In this document: one piece after another, positions 10,901-20,597 of the stretch | Layout: the number at the start of each line of letters is the position of its first letter | How positions within the stretch are numbered: the first letter of the stretch is position 1 | Assembly: GCA_033297205.1 (NCBI GenBank) | Contig: MU859310.1 | Span: 1 to 41,415 of the forward strand | Origin: Pseudoneurospora amorphoporcata | Lineage: Eukaryota > Ascomycota > Sordariomycetes > Sordariales > Sordariaceae | Length of the DNA: 41,415 nucleotides | Direction: 5' to 3' | Notes under the pieces: generated by a model | Database searches by the model: none | Told to the model about the DNA's origin: nothing | What the model saw: the letters and a program-made list of their open reading frames with translations, nothing else | Translations under genes and position numbers: made by a program

Positions 10901-12855
10901 TGTAGGAGGCCGTTAGCTGCCTAAGAGATCTAGGCCGTACTGAATGGCGCCCCTATATTAGAAAGAAGTTGAAGGTCGCTTTCGCTGAATATTTTACGGC
11001 GGGAGGTAAGGCGTATTATAGAGGGAGGGTGCTTATCGATCCCGATGATACTGCTACTTACCTACTACTTATCTACCGCGCTCACTCGTTACCAACGGCG
11101 GGTTACCTAGGTAGAGACAAGATATGGGTATGGATGAACGAGTATTGGTACTGGCCAGGCATGGCAGAAGCCGTTCGGGCTTACTGCAAAGGTTGCCTGG
11201 TGTGCTCGAAAACGAAGGTATTGCGGCGCGCTAAGGTAGGTTATTTCAAGCCCATGCCCGCGGCCTACGTGCTATAGACGGATATTTTGGTTGATTACGT
11301 CTTTCTATTGCCAGAAAGTTTATATTTGGGTTAGAAGTTTAAGTACATCGCCGTCGTGGTAGACCGCCTAACGAAGATACGCTACTACATCCCTACTGTT
11401 ACTATAGAAGCGGAAGAACTGGCGGACCGCTTTATTGACTGTATTTATACCCTTTACGGCCTATTAGATACCGTTGTTTCCGACCGCGGCTCCCAATTCG
11501 TTTCTCTATTTTGGTCTACGATCTGCAGATGCCTAGCTATCAAGAGGCTGTTGAGCTCCGCTTTCCACCCATAGACTAATGCCTAGACGGAGCGTATTAA
11601 CGTAGAGATGGAGTAATATTTACGTATCTTCGTCAATTGGGTATAGATAGACTAGGTACGATAGTTCCTACTAGTGGAGTTCGTAGGTAACAATATAGTT
11701 TCTGAGATTACGGGCGTGACTCCCTTCTTTACCAACTATAGCTTTTACCCCCGCATAGGCGTTGAGCCCGCAACGGTTGTACCGTTAGAGGGCTTCTTAC
11801 CGGCACAATAGAAGGAATATTTGAAGGCCAACGAGCTACTCGCTCGTTTTGAGGCTATTTGGGATTATGTACGTACTTCTACAAAGAAGGTACAAGATAG
11901 ATACGAGGCTAACGCCAACGAGAATCGGTTGGACGTACTAAAATACCGCTCTAGTAATTTCGTTATACTAAATACAACCAATTTCAACGACGGCAGGCTA
12001 CACGACAAGCTTTGCCCCCGATGGGAGGGCCCTTTCAAGGTAGATTGGGCACGTTCCCATAACGTCAAGCTGATCTTACTTGCCAATATAAAGTACTCGC
12101 TAGTTTTCTATGTTTCTATGGTCAAACCTCACCACGCGGGCCTTCCTGGCCAAGTCGATTTGTAGGGCGACGTACGAGTTAACGAAAGTAGGGTAATAGT
12201 TAGGATTAATAATTACGAAGAAGTAGTAGAGTAGGAACTCAATAGGCTATTAGACTACTTCTAACGAAGAGGCAACCGTTATTAGTTCTACACCGTGAAG
12301 TAGAAATATTACAACCCTACCGACGAGCCCCTTGATAATATTAAGGGAGTAAGAGAAGCCGTCACTACCTTCTATTGCGATTATTCAGATGCGCCTATCC
12401 CGCCAGCGGTTCGAAACTGGCCAGAGATTAAGGCTATACTTTAAGAACGGGCCCTAGCCCCGAAGCGGAAGGCCTAGGCGCCCCAAACACGCTATACGAC
12501 GCTTCCAGCCCCGCCCCCGAGACGCTCCAGACGCATTGCCGACTTGAAAGAGCAGATTAATGCCGCCGTCGCGGATATCGCGGTTGACTATGAAGCACGA
12601 GGGTCCGCGATCGAGGTCGTAAGCCGGGAGCTCGAACCTTTAACCGAGGAGGACTTAAGGAAGATGGACTAGTTCTTCAGTAGAGTATTTGGGAGGTTGG
12701 CGGAGGTTTGGTAGGGTATGCGGCCCCCGATAAGGAATGTGTAGGTATAGTTGGAGGATGGGACTTACCAATAGGATGATGACGATAGCGCGGCTGTTTA
12801 ATTGCGGATTACGAGCGCTCAGTTACGGATCGAGGAGTTGGAAGACGGGGATTGA
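7990..12855 (+). pseudogene. Gypsy-A2 pol (protease, RT, RNase H, integrase, chromodomain)
   Basis: In one frame: protease ALVDSG (about 8134-8151), RT with CVDYRGIN (9577-9600) and the catalytic YLDDIL (9874-9891), RNase H with ETDAS (10315-10329) and TDHKNLK (about 10526), integrase with CKGCLVC, DRLTK and SDRGSQF, then ERINVEMEQ (near 11589), GVTPFFTNYSF, and a degraded chromodomain (about 12175-12320). By hand I count about 44 in-frame stops, roughly 36 TAG and 8 TAA and no TGA, until a TGA at 12853-12855 that is probably the true terminator. The zinc-binding His of the integrase reads Tyr (AGYLG for AGHLG). The RT aspartates survive. No frameshift was seen across 4.9 kb. Confidence 0.9.
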
Positions 12856-12932
12856 GGGATAATCTATCATTTTATGTATATATACTAGATAGAGGGTTTG
12901 AAGCTCTGTGAGCTTCTTTTGCAGGGAGGTAG

Positions 12933-13177
12933 TATCACAGGATTACCTGTAATAGCACTAGTAATGCGCTACACGATTAGCACAGCCATCGAGTCTCTAT
13001 TGGCCATTGGCCAATAGGATCGCACGCATGCAGGCACCAGTGGGCCTCAGTCTGGATCCAGGGCATGGCTCAGCCCTACCCTATATCTAGACCGTACACC
13101 TCCCTCTCTTCCCTTCCTCTCTCCTCGTACAACTACGTATATTACATCTACCCCCTACCTCGCCCTGCACCGTGATA
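12933..13177 (+). repeat. Gypsy-A2 3' LTR
   Basis: 245 bp, same termini as the 5' LTR, directly after the purine tract. Differences from the 5' LTR are all transitions, concentrated in TG to TA changes in the first 50 bp. Confidence 0.95.
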
Positions 13178-13182
13178 TCAGG

Positions 13183-13660
13183 CGAGAATGCTACTGAGTT
13201 AACGGAGCTGCTATAGCCTTTTAAGGTTTAGAGGTAGCTCCCTAACGTTAGATTCCAAATCTTAATTATATTATCCCGCGAACCGGACGCAAGCCGCTGT
13301 CCATCAGGCGAGAATGCCATTGAGTCTTGTGCCCAGCCGGCTCACAGTCAGCCGTGCCTGCCGGGCTGAGCTCACTTCTTCCCAGCACTACTACGCTTAG
13401 CTAGCCTTTTTCCCGCGAACGTTCGTAGCTCTGTTTCCTTCTTCAATACAACATCCTTCTCTCTCTCGCCTTCTTTGTCCCTATGGTCTAAGATTGAGTT
13501 AATAGGGCCGCTATAGCCTTCTAAAGTCTAAAGGCAGCTCCCTAACGCTAGATTCTAGATTTTAATCGTGTTGTCCTACGAACCGGACGCAAGCCGCTAG
13601 CTATTAGGCGAGAATGCTACTGAGTCAACGGGGCCGCTATAGCCTTCTAAGGTCTAGAGG
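13183..13660 (-). repeat. 126-bp tandem repeats encoding WD40 units of the receptor
   Basis: The marker GCGAGAATG recurs at 13182, 13308 and 13608. The first spacing is 126 bp. The second is 300 bp, which becomes 126 bp after subtracting the 174 bp of the insertion plus one flanking direct repeat. On the minus strand each unit gives 42 residues of the form TLEGYSGPVxSVAFSPxxxRLASGS-stop-DNTIKI-stop-N, with TAG replacing the two Trp codons. Exact 42-codon periodicity and near-identity between units are known features of the HET-E/HET-D WD40 arrays. Confidence 0.9.
13326..13492. mobile_element. 167-bp insertion in the WD40 array
   Basis: It is flanked by the 7-bp direct repeat ATTGAGT (13319-13325 and 13493-13499). 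Removing it and one repeat restores the 126-bp period and the frame (GPINSMAFSPDG on the minus strand). Its ends, CTTGTGCC and the complement CTTAGACC, match at 6 of 8 positions. The right half is pyrimidine-rich. It may be a small MITE or a solo LTR; I do not recognise the family. Confidence 0.7.
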
Positions 13661-15124
13661 CATGCATTCCAATCCAATTCTACAGCCGGCTTAGGTCGAA
13701 TCCATTCAGGTTCTTCTGCTCTGAAATTCCTCTTTATCAAGCTACCACTTGGAGCAAATACAAGCGCTGATATATAGGCTTGAAGTGGAGCTTGCTCTCT
13801 TATTGACTTATAAGATAGAGCAAACTAGTAAGCATCCTAAATAAGCTTTAATAACTGCGACTGATTATTACCTCCTTATATTTTTAATTAGACCAAGTCC
13901 CTAGTATAAAGTTAGATTTATACTTACTAGTAGGCTCTCGAGCTTTCTAATAGTAATAACGTCCGTAGGTATAACTTAGAGTAGACTTAGAACTTCTAGC
14001 TAGTAAAGGTACTTCGTCTTGAGGAATATATAAACAACCCCGTTATCGTATAAACAATCATACGAGATCCAAGCCTAGGAAGGCGTTTCGGGATTGCTGG
14101 TAAACCTATAGGGTAGGCCCCCAACCAGCGGCAACTTAACCCCTCTTCGAGAGAACATTCCGGAGTCGCCTACCGACGGCTTCCTAAACTTCACCTAGTT
14201 GCTTACTCCGGACAGCTTGCCCCAGACTCGGCGTACTCGTGCTGGCACCGTGCCGTTTAAATTTCCTACTAGTGTTGGGGTTAATGGCCGTTTTATATTC
14301 GTGCTAAAAACTGAGTTATACAAGTGATTAACCTAGTAGACGTACGAGTACCGCACCGTCGCTAGCGGGTCCGGATTTAGTATTTGGACTTTGTCGCTTA
14401 AAAATCCTAGTGCGCTTGAGCCGTACATGTCGCGTCGCAATACTATAGACATAGCTTTAAGTGACTTTGAGAAGATAGTATAATTCACATCTCCTTTCCT
14501 AGAAGGAAAAATCCACTTGAATATCTCTAGAGAAGCTTAATTACTAGCTTTATTAGAAGTATTACCCAATAGAAAGTCCTTAGTTGATTGGTGGATAAAA
14601 TAAACAATCTGGTCTCGAAGAGTCAAAAACGAGCCGTAAAGCCCTATAAGCTTTTTTAGGGACTGTGAATTATTTGAGATATCGTTTGATATTTCGACGA
14701 GAGTGGTCAGTTCTTGAAGGCTGATGGGTCGGCGAATAATAGAGGAGATGGCAAGGATTTACCTGCACAGATCCGCATCATCGGACTAAATAATCTGCTC
14801 CATTATCCGCGTATATAGGGAATCTAATCCGGGGGGGAATACCCGTAACTTTTTTAGTGTCTGCCACTTCTAAACTCTCGGGTCCGTAAGTACTTCGCAG
14901 ACTAAAGCCACCCAGAGAAAAGTCCCATTCGCGTTAGAAGAGAGATAGTCATGTACATCCGCCTATAATGTACTATTATACTATTTCTACTCCGACAAGT
15001 AAAGGACTTTGTAGCGGATATATGCACTAACGGCAGTAGTGACGGATTTGGCGTTTAGCTCGAAACTAAGTCTGGACTGCTGCGCGACAATCGCCAACTA
15101 TTCTTCGATCTGCACCTCGTTGCG

Positions 15125-15263
15125 TGTTACGGAATGCACTCGGGTGCCTCTTCCGGGACAACTATATAAGACCACTTGAGCGACCAAATTGCCAGCTTCA
15201 GTTACTTGTATCCTTTTGTAGGAATATAGCCTAGTAATGTAGTGGTCTGCTAGTGCCGTGACA
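15125..15263. mobile_element. 139-bp MITE inside the receptor
   Basis: The ends are TGTTACGG and, on the other strand, TGTCACGG, a short terminal inverted repeat. TTGCG flanks it on both sides (15120-15124 and 15264-15268). It interrupts the receptor between the NACHT core and the segment reading RNEVQIEE. Most of it matches the left part of the 2685-3021 element in inverted orientation. There is no coding capacity. Confidence 0.75.
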
Positions 15264-16566
15264 TTGCGATTGATACAAACTACTTAATACGAACAGACAC
15301 AGATAATATCTAGACGATCAATTAGAGAAGTTGCGATTGGTCTGTTACACATTTGTCCAAAGCATCAATTACTAGATAAGTAACCTTCAAGTTCAGGTCT
15401 TTTAGCATCTCGCATAAAACCTTAGATAGGACGATCTATACTATTGTATTATCGGAGGGGTATGTGTTCTCCGGTAGATACGAAAGTAGGCGTGGTTACT
15501 AGTGGGCAAGTAGGTAGATTAAGCCTCGTAGCACGGTAATTGCGTTATTAATACGCAAGTCGGTAGCTTGGTGGAAGAAATACGCTAAGTTGCCGCTATT
15601 AGCGATAATACGCTGCTCTAACTCATCGATAATACTATATAATAATATAGTTTTGCCCTTGCCTAGATCTTCCTTAACTTAGAGCAAGCGACTCTCCCGC
15701 AGCTAGCGCCATTAGTCGAAATTGGGGTTATCGAAGACCCAGCAGTAAGCATTAGCTAGCAGACCACTCTTCGCTAGCTCTATCCGCTCTTTTTCGACGT
15801 GCGGGTTACGCGGGTTCGTAAGCCACAATTTTGCTAAATAGAGGTAATCCTTGTAAACCTTATCCTATAACCGCTTTAATACTTTTTACCTTCCTTCACT
15901 GTAGAGAACCGGTATATACACATCGAAGATGCTGAATAGAGAGTATACCTTACCTTCCTCGTATTATATATTATACTTCTCGATCTATCACATCCGTTCA
16001 GCGACGCTAAAATTAGATAAAGGGACACCTTAGAAGGCTTTTCGCGGAATTCTGGTTATATCGTAGATTTCTTGTTCTAGAGACTCCTTATCTCCCAAGC
16101 GCTCGCCCTCTTTAGAGAAGAATTTAACGATTGTTAGGACAATAAACTCTTGGAGGGTCTATCTTCGGGAAAACTATCTACTCTTTCGAAAGGCTAGCTA
16201 CCAACTGGGACTGTTGCCGTACTAATAGGTTAAAACGTCTACTAAGTACACGTAACATTTTACCGCGCTGCAATACCAATAGAACATAGAATTAAGAGCG
16301 TACTGAAGCTCGGCGCTATTAGACTTGTCAATACAACATATATCGACCCAAAAGAATTTCAGCCTATCACGCCAAACTTAGTCTCCGCAAAAACGAATCT
16401 TAGCATAGCCTACTTTGTTCTTGCCTGTACCGTCCGTCATGTCTTTGAAAAAGACCTCTTCGGGACCCCATTTGTATGAAATTATTGCATACGGTAGAAT
16501 CTTATTATTAGGGAGGTCCTCTATCAAACGGATCCCGCTGGTATCCTTACGCTCTAGGAGTCGCAT

Positions 16567-17794
16567 TACAAAGTTCGCCAGCCTCAGCTCCCTCGGCAGC
16601 TAATCATACAAATATTTAATAATAGGAAAAGGCTCGCAAGCTTTACGAGCGGACGGCTTATATTAGGGGAATTATAGGTATAGTAAATTAACAATTGAAA
16701 CTAGGGGAACTACTCGACAGACGAGAACTACTTACTATAAATAACTAACAAAATTCGTAGCATATATCTCGGTGGGTTTAATTAGGAGCCTTGAAGGTAG
16801 TTACTATTATTGTCTTTATTTCAAGGCGCTGCCTTTGCCTAGATCACTAATCTCACAGGACTCAGACTTCCACCATACCCGACGCGAACTGAGTAGAAGT
16901 ATCAGGCATAGCCTCTTCAGCACAACCTCTTCGACACAGCTATCTTACAAGCAGAAGACTCGCCAATATCGCGTTAGGTACATCGTTAGGCATAGATAAT
17001 TGAGAGGCCCAGGGCGCCAAGCCCGGAAAGGAAAAGTATTGGTCAGCCTTTACTATAATGGAGAGCTACTCTAAGTGGATAGGTAAAGAGGAAAAGGCAA
17101 TGCATTGGGAAGATAGTCTTAATTAGATACTTACTCGCTCTAATGCCCTCCATATTACGTAGTTAAAAGTCACAGTGAGCTTCAAGGAAGAAGGTACATT
17201 CAGGAACGGTAAGGTAAGAAAAGGAAGGTGTGAGCGTAGACGAACTTTCCAAATGTAAAGCCTCAAAACGAAATCTCAAGATTAACACAGCGGGTTAAGG
17301 TTACCGGCGAGCACCGAGAGGAAGTTTTGCCTAGGAACGTAGAACTGCCGGGCGGCGCGTTATTCTGTTGAAATAATATCGATTATAGCCGTGGCTAGAA
17401 TTTCCAAAAGAGGCTCTCTATCGCATTTGGTTCTCACCATCTATTGCTAAAAGATTGAGTATCCCTAAGTATCTCGGAGACCGACTGAAAGGCGATTTTA
17501 CTGTAAGCGCCGAGAGTCACGAGGGAAACTCACCAAAAAAGGAGCGGGCCCGGGGTGGGCTCAATTTCGGCGTAGCGCCCCGTAGCGGCCCGCCGCGTCC
17601 TCACAGCCGTCTCATTCCACCATCAACCCCTGGAGATGACGCCTCAACGAAGAGAATCAGACGCAAGGAACAACAGAGGAAGGCCAACACCATGGAACTT
17701 GAATTTAGTATTCGGAGGGGAGGTTGGCCATAGCTTCAGACTAGGCAGTCTATAGGTATATTACAGGTGGACCACCACCGCCTGGGCACTTCTA
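16567..17794. other. Upstream region of the receptor; nothing recognised
   Basis: This contains the former promoter side of the receptor and a gradual change from RIP-affected to normal composition. A 92-codon open frame at 17455-17733 (+) has no similarity I recognise and sits over a Pro/Arg-rich stretch, so it is not called as a gene. Confidence 0.5.
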
Positions 17795-18115
17795 AACCGC
17801 CCACGTTTCTGCCGCGTCCGCATTATTACGTACGTCCCAGAAGTATTTAAAAGTGTGGTGATCCTCGAGGATGGCTTTGAGGGTATTTCCGCCTATGCCG
17901 GGAGTGGTGAAAGCAGAGTCGCCGAGGGTTTGGACATCGACATTGCTTATTGCTTGCGTGGGAAGGACGAGTACCGTTAAGAGGGAGAGGGTTCCATTGC
18001 GGGTGAGACTTTTGCCCTCAAGGTCCAGATAGAACGTGCTGGACGGTGGGATCGAGGAGAGGAAGACCCGAGATATGTCGAAGGGAGTTTGCTGCTGTCC
18101 CAGAACGCAACTCAA
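17795..18115 (-). pseudogene. Fragment of a 3'-5' exonuclease domain protein
   Basis: The minus strand reads FYLDLEG, LTRNGTLSLLTVLVLPTQ, VDVQTLGDSAFTTPG, LKAILEDH and FKYFWDVRNNADA. This matches the pattern of fungal 3'-5' exonuclease (RNase D-like, DEDD) domain proteins: the first catalytic motif D-x-E sits in DLEG, followed by the TLG-AFTTPG and FFDVRND-ADAL signatures. After NADA the similarity stops and the frame ends AETWAV-stop, so the rest of the domain (HFGV and the later Asp motifs) is missing. The 5' end is also undefined: upstream sequence has a CTAAC-like branch site and a possible acceptor GGGACAG near 18100. Family ~250-300 residues; about 105 codons remain. Few RIP-type stops, so the loss is by truncation. 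Confidence 0.7.
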
Positions 18116-18947
18116 TGTGGAGTTAGTATATCTTATCCTGTCTGGAGGGCAATTTTGTTGCCAAACTTCAGATTCAAATGCTTGGTGTTAAAATCGAACT
18201 GGTTTGGGTCAGATGTCAGGGGCTTGGCAAACCGGCAAATGTCAGCCCTACTGACAATAATAAACGCTGCCGGTATTCAATATATCGAGGTGACATTTAT
18301 CTGAAATCGTCCGAGAAAATATCATAGTTTGAAGTTGTGATACGCGAGTTGGCCTTTGAGCTTCGGGTACAGTATTCTGAGCTAGAGCTGTGGTTGCCTT
18401 GTCGTTCTCAACACCGCCGTCACCTTGTTTCGCAGCCCTGGCATGCAGCTCTCTCAGCCAATCAATTCGTCTACAAAGGTGTTGGCGGCTGCGCCGGCAG
18501 TGTGTGGCAAGCCAACCGCTATGGTTATGATATGCCAGGATGGAAGGGAAGAGGTAGGCTAATGAAGGCAGATGAAGAAGGTAGGTTAAGGTAGGTATAT
18601 GAAGGAGGTTATTGTGATTAGTTTGTCGTAGTGGATTACTAAACCGTGATCCAACAAGATAAGAGCGAGAGATTCCCTTGCCACGCTCTCATCTTGTGAG
18701 AAGATTCTGGGCGTTTGCTGCACAGACCGCTAGTCCTTTGCCCTGCAGGCACCCTCTTTGACAGCGGTTCTGGCACTTCCCAGAATCCCCTCCTTTGCAG
18801 ACCTTCCTCCTCTTTGTATCGCCAGCTCTATATAGCTGGCGATCCCTTCCAGCCTCAGTTAGCTGGATCCCTCAATCATCATCATTCCCATCATTCGTGA
18901 TCCATCTCATACATCTACATACACATAACTGGGCCGAGGAGTACGAA
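18116..18947. other. Non-coding interval; no gene recognised
   Basis: Only short open frames occur, none with a recognisable motif. There is a small repeat GCCAGCTCTATATAGCTGGC near 18820-18840, which is an exact 20-bp palindrome. Confidence 0.5.
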
Positions 18948-19268
18948 GAACCAATCAGGAATGGTCTTCTGACCGAGTGCAATCTTGGTGTTACCCGTGT
19001 AAAAGATCTAGCCGCAGTGTCAGGACGGTCTACTTTGCTCATGATCCGCCCAATTATATCAATCATTTTAGCGCCGGCTCCCCACTCACCGTAATGCCTC
19101 CGTCCGAACGATATAGATATGGGAGGTTGTTCAATTTTTGACCCTACCACGTGATTAAAAGACCCGGTTCATATCCTTCCAACTCCCATACATAAGCTGC
19201 CCCTCACTGGCTTATCTATGGGAGAGCGGACGGGATCCCGAGTTTTCCAGTGGGTATGGTCGTATGTG
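18948..19268 (+). repeat. Inverted repeat, left copy, flanking the gene island
   Basis: It matches the reverse complement of 30664-30995 over its whole length, from AACCAATCAGGAATGG through GTTACCCGTG, GCGCCGGCTCCCCACTCACC and CCACGTGATTAAAAGAC to GGTCGTATGTG. It includes a hairpin with 15-nt arms CTCCCATACATAAGC/GCTTATCTATGGGAG (19183-19197, 19210-19224; one mismatch). Probably a non-autonomous transposon; there is no coding content and no clear target duplication. Confidence 0.8.
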
Positions 19269-19478
19269 ATGTAATATGTTAGTTCTGTGCCTTTTATCCA
19301 TACCTCTTCTCTTGTGAATGCTGACGATGCGTTTTGGACCAGCCATCAACCGTGCGACTATGAGGGCTTCACCGCCAAAAATCTGGTGAAAACTCCACGA
19401 TAAAGCAACAATATGAAACAGGGGGTATCATTGCCTCTTATCGTAGAAAAACGTTTCTGCCTTTTCCACGGGGCGGTC

Positions 19479-20597
19479 TTACTTCTTCTGCTCCACATCA
19501 TCTTCCCTCTCCCTCTTTCTTCCGCCGCCGCCATTTCCGGCCGCATCAGCAGCACCTCCTCCCAGAAGCTCCTCGCCCAGCCCTTCCAGAAAGTTATTCG
19601 CCATCTTCTTTGCTCTCCTCTCCTTGATCTCCTTCCTCCTCTCTTCGATCTCTCTCTTCCTCTTCTCCAACATTTCCTCCCGCTCCTTCCTCTTCTCCTC
19701 CGTCTTCTTACGTTCTTCCTCCAACCCCCTCATTTCCTCCTCTCTCTTCTTCTCATCCTTGCTGAACTGGAAGAATCCTGTTCCCTTGGTGCGGATTTCC
19801 CAGTTCGCGTCATAATGGGTGGGCGGAGGCGGTGTCGCGCTCCTATCGCGCTTAGCGGCTAACTCATTGATAGTCTCCAACCGGTCCGCGGTCACAGTGG
19901 CAGCGAAGGCTTCCGTCTGGATGGTGTCGCCTACAATCAGCTGCTCGGGCTCGGCAGGGCGGGCGGACATTTGTATGAGTTCGGCGGCGGAGGAGCGGGA
20001 GCGCTCCAGTTTGGCCTTTTGGGCGGGAGTGACGAGGCGGGTGCGGCCAAAGTCGTCGGTGTACTCTATTAGTTCTTCTTTTGCTTCTTCGGATTCTTCG
20101 TCCTCTGATGAAGATGACACCTCGCCCGTATGTCCTGTCTTCTTCTCCTGCTCCTCTGCCCATTTGCGATCAAAGTCGACTAAACCGATTTCCTTCCCGA
20201 TGTAATCCCCGCGTTGCATGGCGGCGTAAAGACGGGCCTTGTGCTCCATGTTGCGGCGGGCGCGTTCAAGCTCCCTTTTCTCATCTTCCGTACCCACGGG
20301 CTCTTTGAGCGTCAGCTTGCCGTCTCTGTCCTCGTTAACGGTCTTAGCGCCAGGCCTGGTCTTCTTTTTCACACCGGAAAAGATGTCCTTGCCAGCTTTA
20401 GAGGGTCGCGTACGGCCGGTTGTCGCTGTTGTGCTGGCAGTGGTGGCGCTGGCAGGTGATGATGCTGCTGACGATGAGGATGCGGCGAGGAGGGAACTAA
20501 GTTGGGATCTGAAGGTTACAGAACCAGAAAGATTCAACTCCTTCTTTTGTTTCTTGGGCGCCGGTTGCCCATAGAGGTTCGGATCTTGTAAAGGCAT
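19479..20597 (-). CDS. CCDC174 family protein (DUF4078), nuclear coiled-coil
   Basis: A single uninterrupted frame of 372 residues starting MPLQDPNLYG. The N-terminal third is Ser/Ala/Thr-rich and low complexity, then basic (PSKAGKDIFSGVKKKTR). EYTDDFGRTRLV lies near residues 177-188. The DUF4078 signature ANWEIRTKGTGFFQFSKDEK lies at about 263-283 and leads into a Glu/Lys/Arg-rich coiled coil (about 285-340). A basic KKxK tail suggests nuclear location. The DFGR and GFFxFSxDE blocks are the marks of the CCDC174 family, whose animal member has been linked to the exon-junction-complex factor EIF4A3; the fungal role is not established. It is transcribed toward the left inverted repeat, 210 bp away. 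No RIP signs. Confidence 0.85.
   Translation of the reverse strand: MPLQDPNLYGQPAPKKQKKELNLSGSVTFRSQLSSLLAASSSSAASSPASATTASTTATTGRTRPSKAGKDIFSGVKKKTRPGAKTVNEDRDGKLTLKEPVGTEDEKRELERARRNMEHKARLYAAMQRGDYIGKEIGLVDFDRKWAEEQEKKTGHTGEVSSSSEDEESEEAKEELIEYTDDFGRTRLVTPAQKAKLERSRSSAAELIQMSARPAEPEQLIVGDTIQTEAFAATVTADRLETINELAAKRDRSATPPPPTHYDANWEIRTKGTGFFQFSKDEKKREEEMRGLEEERKKTEEKRKEREEMLEKRKREIEERRKEIKERRAKKMANNFLEGLGEELLGGGAADAAGNGGGGRKREREDDVEQKK

Larger units (their letters stand above)
5864..13177 (+). mobile_element. Gypsy-A2, complete chromovirus LTR retrotransposon
   Basis: Two 245-bp LTRs bound a 6.8-kb interior with gag and pol. TCAGG flanks both ends (5859-5863 and 13178-13182). Each LTR starts TATCAC and ends GTGATA instead of the usual TG...CA. 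A purine tract (GCAGGGAGGTAG) precedes the 3' LTR. The element lies antisense to the receptor and inserted within a WD40 repeat; deleting it with one TCAGG restores VAFSPDGQR in frame. Both coding frames carry stops only at sites explained by CpA transitions, with no obvious frameshift, so the element was killed by RIP rather than by indels. Confidence 0.95.
5485..16566 (-). pseudogene. HET-NACHT-WD40 NOD-like receptor pseudogene (HET-E/HET-D type)
   Basis: Fungal NLRs of this architecture control heterokaryon incompatibility: WD40 repeats sense a partner, NACHT oligomerises, and HET triggers cell death. The start at 16566 (MRLLERKD) is typical of HET proteins. Next come LPYAIISYKWG, KIRFCGD, DICCIDKSNSAELQYAL (to about 16270) and SLFSIFDVYIPVLYSEG (about 15900). 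The NACHT Walker A LGKGKT lies near 15660, the Walker B-like TYLVIDALDKC near 15370, and ANGTFLWVALVC near 14920. The WD array spans 13660-5781 and the conserved tail LWLPPNYRPG lies near 5575. It is broken by Gypsy-A2 (5864-13177), a 167-bp insertion (13326-13492) and a MITE (15125-15263); without them it is about 3.45 kb, roughly 1150 codons. Many TAG/TAA stops sit at expected Trp and Gln codons, and Walker A Gly-Asp-Pro reads Glu-Asp-Leu. Family assignment is from remembered signatures, not a search. Confidence 0.9.

Noticed and set aside
7990..12855. Reassigned amber codon or programmed read-through as the cause of the many TAG codons
   Set aside because: TAG stands at both Gln and Trp positions (Gypsy-A1 keeps TGG where A2 has TAG), some His are Tyr, and changes are all transitions, so RIP explains them better.
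13183..13660. A non-coding 126-bp satellite
   Set aside because: The unit translates into WD40 repeats in frame with the NACHT part and the C-terminal tail of the receptor.
17455..17733. 92-codon open frame
   Set aside because: No start-context, intron or family support; low-complexity Pro/Arg content.
19413..19862. 149-codon Leu/Pro-rich plus-strand frame
   Set aside because: Antisense of the Glu/Lys/Arg coiled coil of the CCDC174-family gene.
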